Program-made: the position numbers and the translations under genes
Origin: Candidatus Bipolaricaulota bacterium
Lineage (GTDB): Bacteria; Bipolaricaulota; Bipolaricaulia; UBA7950; UBA9294
DNA length: 6,781 nt
Direction: 5' to 3'
Assembly (NCBI GenBank): GCA_021159105.1
Contig: JAGGSM010000238.1
Span: forward strand, 1 to 6,781
Shown here: positions 6,004 through 6,781 of the stretch, piece by piece
Layout of the letters: the number at the start of each line of letters is the position of its first letter
How positions within the stretch are numbered: position 1 is the first letter of the stretch
Notes under the pieces: generated by a model
Databases searched by the model: none
Seen by the model: the letters and a program-made list of their open reading frames with translations, nothing else
Told to the model about the DNA's origin: nothing

Positions 6004-6387
6004 ATGCAACTTGCGGGAGTCTGGGAGAACGAACACGGCTCGATCATGGAGATCACCGTGCAGAACGGTAAGATCGATGGTTCATACAGTTCACACACCG
6101 GGGATACGGGAACTTACCGTGTGCTGGGACTGGCCGACCCAGAGCCGATCGGTGGGAGCCAGACGTTCGCCTTTGCTGTCTCTTGGCGTCCGCTAGATGC
6201 ACATGACGCTGGGTCGGGAGATCACTGGGTCTCCGGGTTCGTCGGTCAGCTTCAGGTGATCGACGGAGAGGAGACGCTGACCACGATGTGGCTGCTCTCA
6301 AAACCCACCACACCGGAGGAAAACTGGACATCAATACTGATCGATAAGTCAATCTTCAAGCGGAGAAATGAACTTCCTCGCGGATGA
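6004..6387 (+). CDS. Avidin/streptavidin-family protein, no signal peptide
   Basis: A 127-residue single-domain avidin-like beta-barrel, a family known for tight biotin binding. Landmarks aligned by eye to streptavidin: GVWENEHGS gives Asn9 and Ser13 (Asn23, Ser27); GSYSS gives Tyr28 and Ser30 (Tyr43, Ser45); AVSW gives Trp61 (Trp79); FVGQ gives Phe79 (Trp92; Phe in avidin); LTTMWLL gives Trp96 (Trp108; near-identical to avidin's LKTMWLL); ENWTSILI gives Trp108 (Trp120). Differences: the position of Ser88 appears to be Trp75, Thr90 becomes Ser77, and Asp128 becomes Ser116. The loop after Trp61 is longer than in streptavidin. The barrel begins almost at the first residue with no signal peptide, and there is no cysteine, so a cytosolic protein is likely, whereas the classical members are secreted. 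The final residues (RRNELPRG) run beyond the domain. GGGAGG 7 nt upstream supports the start. Biotin binding is inferred from family; the role in the cell is unknown. Confidence 0.88.
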   Translation: MQLAGVWENEHGSIMEITVQNGKIDGSYSSHTGDTGTYRVLGLADPEPIGGSQTFAFAVSWRPLDAHDAGSGDHWVSGFVGQLQVIDGEETLTTMWLLSKPTTPEENWTSILIDKSIFKRRNELPRG

Positions 6388-6600
6388 CAGCTCGCTCGTG
6401 TGTATAATTTGCAGTCCCAAGATCGTTGTCCAATCAAAGCGGCGAATGGCAGAAACAAAGAAGCTCCTCGCTGTCTGGAGTGGACAACAGATGCCAGACA
6501 GAAAACGATCAATGCGATTCTCTCGCCTGTTTGCTAACGCTCACTCAAGCACGCCAAGAACTACCTTCAGTCCTTTTTCTTTCACCTATTCTAGCGCTTT
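6388..6600. other. Gene-free stretch after the avidin-like gene
   Basis: No coding region is convincing. A perfect TATAAT occurs at 6403-6408 within TGTATAAT, but no -35 sits at normal spacing; the nearest, ATGACA at 6384-6389, leaves only 13 bp. An open frame starting near 6448 runs into the repeats downstream and shows no recognisable protein features. A short repeat-related segment begins near 6544. No clear terminator for the avidin-like gene was seen. Confidence 0.5.
6544..6567. repeat. Short diverged copy of the downstream repeat
   Basis: CTCAAG (6544-6549), CGCCAAGAA (6552-6560) and ACCTT (6563-6567) recur in the same order at 6667-6672, 6683-6691 and 6694-6698. The 16 bases from CGCCAAGAA to ACCTT match in 14 positions. 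The later copy carries an extra GCGCAAAGG-type unit between the first two blocks. Confidence 0.65.
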
Positions 6601-6627
6601 CCTTGGCGCCCTTGGCGTTCTTTGCGT
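6601..6627 (+). repeat. Three 9-bp tandem units, CCTTGGCGC / CCTTGGCGT / TCTTTGCGT
   Basis: Positions 6601-6609, 6610-6618 and 6619-6627 are consecutive 9-bp units. The first two differ only in the last base, and the third keeps the CTT-GCGT core. The same unit type recurs near the window end. Confidence 0.75.
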
Positions 6628-6689
6628 GAGGCAAAGATTTTCCTCTCGCCCGCTCGTTGTCACTCGCTCAAGGCGCAAAGGTCGCCAAG
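6611..6689. repeat. Inverted repeat CTTGGCG-NN-CTTTGCG, 47-nt spacer
   Basis: The left arm at 6611-6626 (CTTGGCGTTCTTTGCG) pairs with the right arm at 6674-6689 (CGCAAAGGTCGCCAAG) in 14 of 16 positions; only the two-base linkers differ. Nested inside is a perfect small hairpin, CTTTGC (6620-6625) / GCAAAG (6631-6636), with a 5-nt loop. On the 3' side, AAGGTC (6678-6683) pairs with GACCTT (6693-6698). The region resembles a dispersed structured intergenic repeat. It has no transposase and no T-tract typical of a terminator. Confidence 0.75.
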
Positions 6690-6740
6690 AAAGACCTTAA
6701 TTCTTGAGTTTTAAACATCTTTACCTCTTGCCCATCACGC

Positions 6741-6775
6741 CGTTCTTTGCGATCTCTGCGTCTTTGCGAGAGAAC
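6741..6775. repeat. Second cluster of CTTTGCG units at window end
   Basis: The 11-mer CGTTCTTTGCG at 6741-6751 is an exact copy of 6616-6626. It is followed by ATCTCTGCG (6752-6760) and TCTTTGCG (6761-6768), again with about 9-bp spacing, then AGAGAACC. The cluster may continue past the window edge. Confidence 0.7.
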
Positions 6776-6781
6776 CATTCT

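Noticed and set aside
6368..6700. Open reading frame of about 110 codons after the avidin-like gene
   Set aside because: No RBS, Ser/Arg-rich low-complexity translation, overlaps the avidin-like gene's end and runs through the CTTGGCG repeats; no recognisable domain.
6544..6781. CRISPR array
   Set aside because: The units are 9-16 bp, occur in both orientations and are irregularly spaced, with no 25-40 bp identical repeats and no cas genes.

Overview
The window shows a bacterial chromosome segment in which every gene I can support lies on the + strand. Nothing here fixes the phylum. An ATP-type PEP carboxykinase, a Phd/YefM-ParE type toxin-antitoxin pair and dispersed repeat-like DNA would fit an uncultured environmental lineage, but that is only a guess.

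Layout: (1) 2-1183, the C-terminal three quarters of ATP-dependent phosphoenolpyruvate carboxykinase, cut by the window edge. (2) about 1241-1672, a small GNAT acetyltransferase. (3) 1785-2395, a toxin-antitoxin operon with an ATGA overlap and a plausible promoter and palindrome just upstream. (4) 2445-3945, a TsaA-domain TrmO-like tRNA methyltransferase followed by a YddG-like amino-acid exporter of the DMT superfamily; the exporter's Shine-Dalgarno overlaps the trmO stop codon, but no ordinary start codon lies at the right place. (5) 3942-5889, a TypA/BipA-like translational GTPase with its own good sigma70-type promoter and a roughly 90-nt leader, in visibly more AT-rich DNA than its surroundings. 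(6) 6004-6387, a signal-peptide-less avidin/streptavidin-family protein. (7) 6388-6781, no convincing gene; the second half is built from short CTTGGCG/CTTTGCG units in direct and inverted orientation.

The genes do not form one pathway. PEP carboxykinase is central metabolism. TrmO and the exporter look co-transcribed. The GNAT, the toxin-antitoxin pair, the TypA paralogue, the avidin and the repeats look like accessory material. The most interesting items are the AT-rich TypA-like gene with its leader, the cytosolic avidin-like protein with substitutions in its predicted biotin pocket, the 9-bp-unit repeat region, and the unresolved exporter start. I found no sign of a novel multi-gene system.
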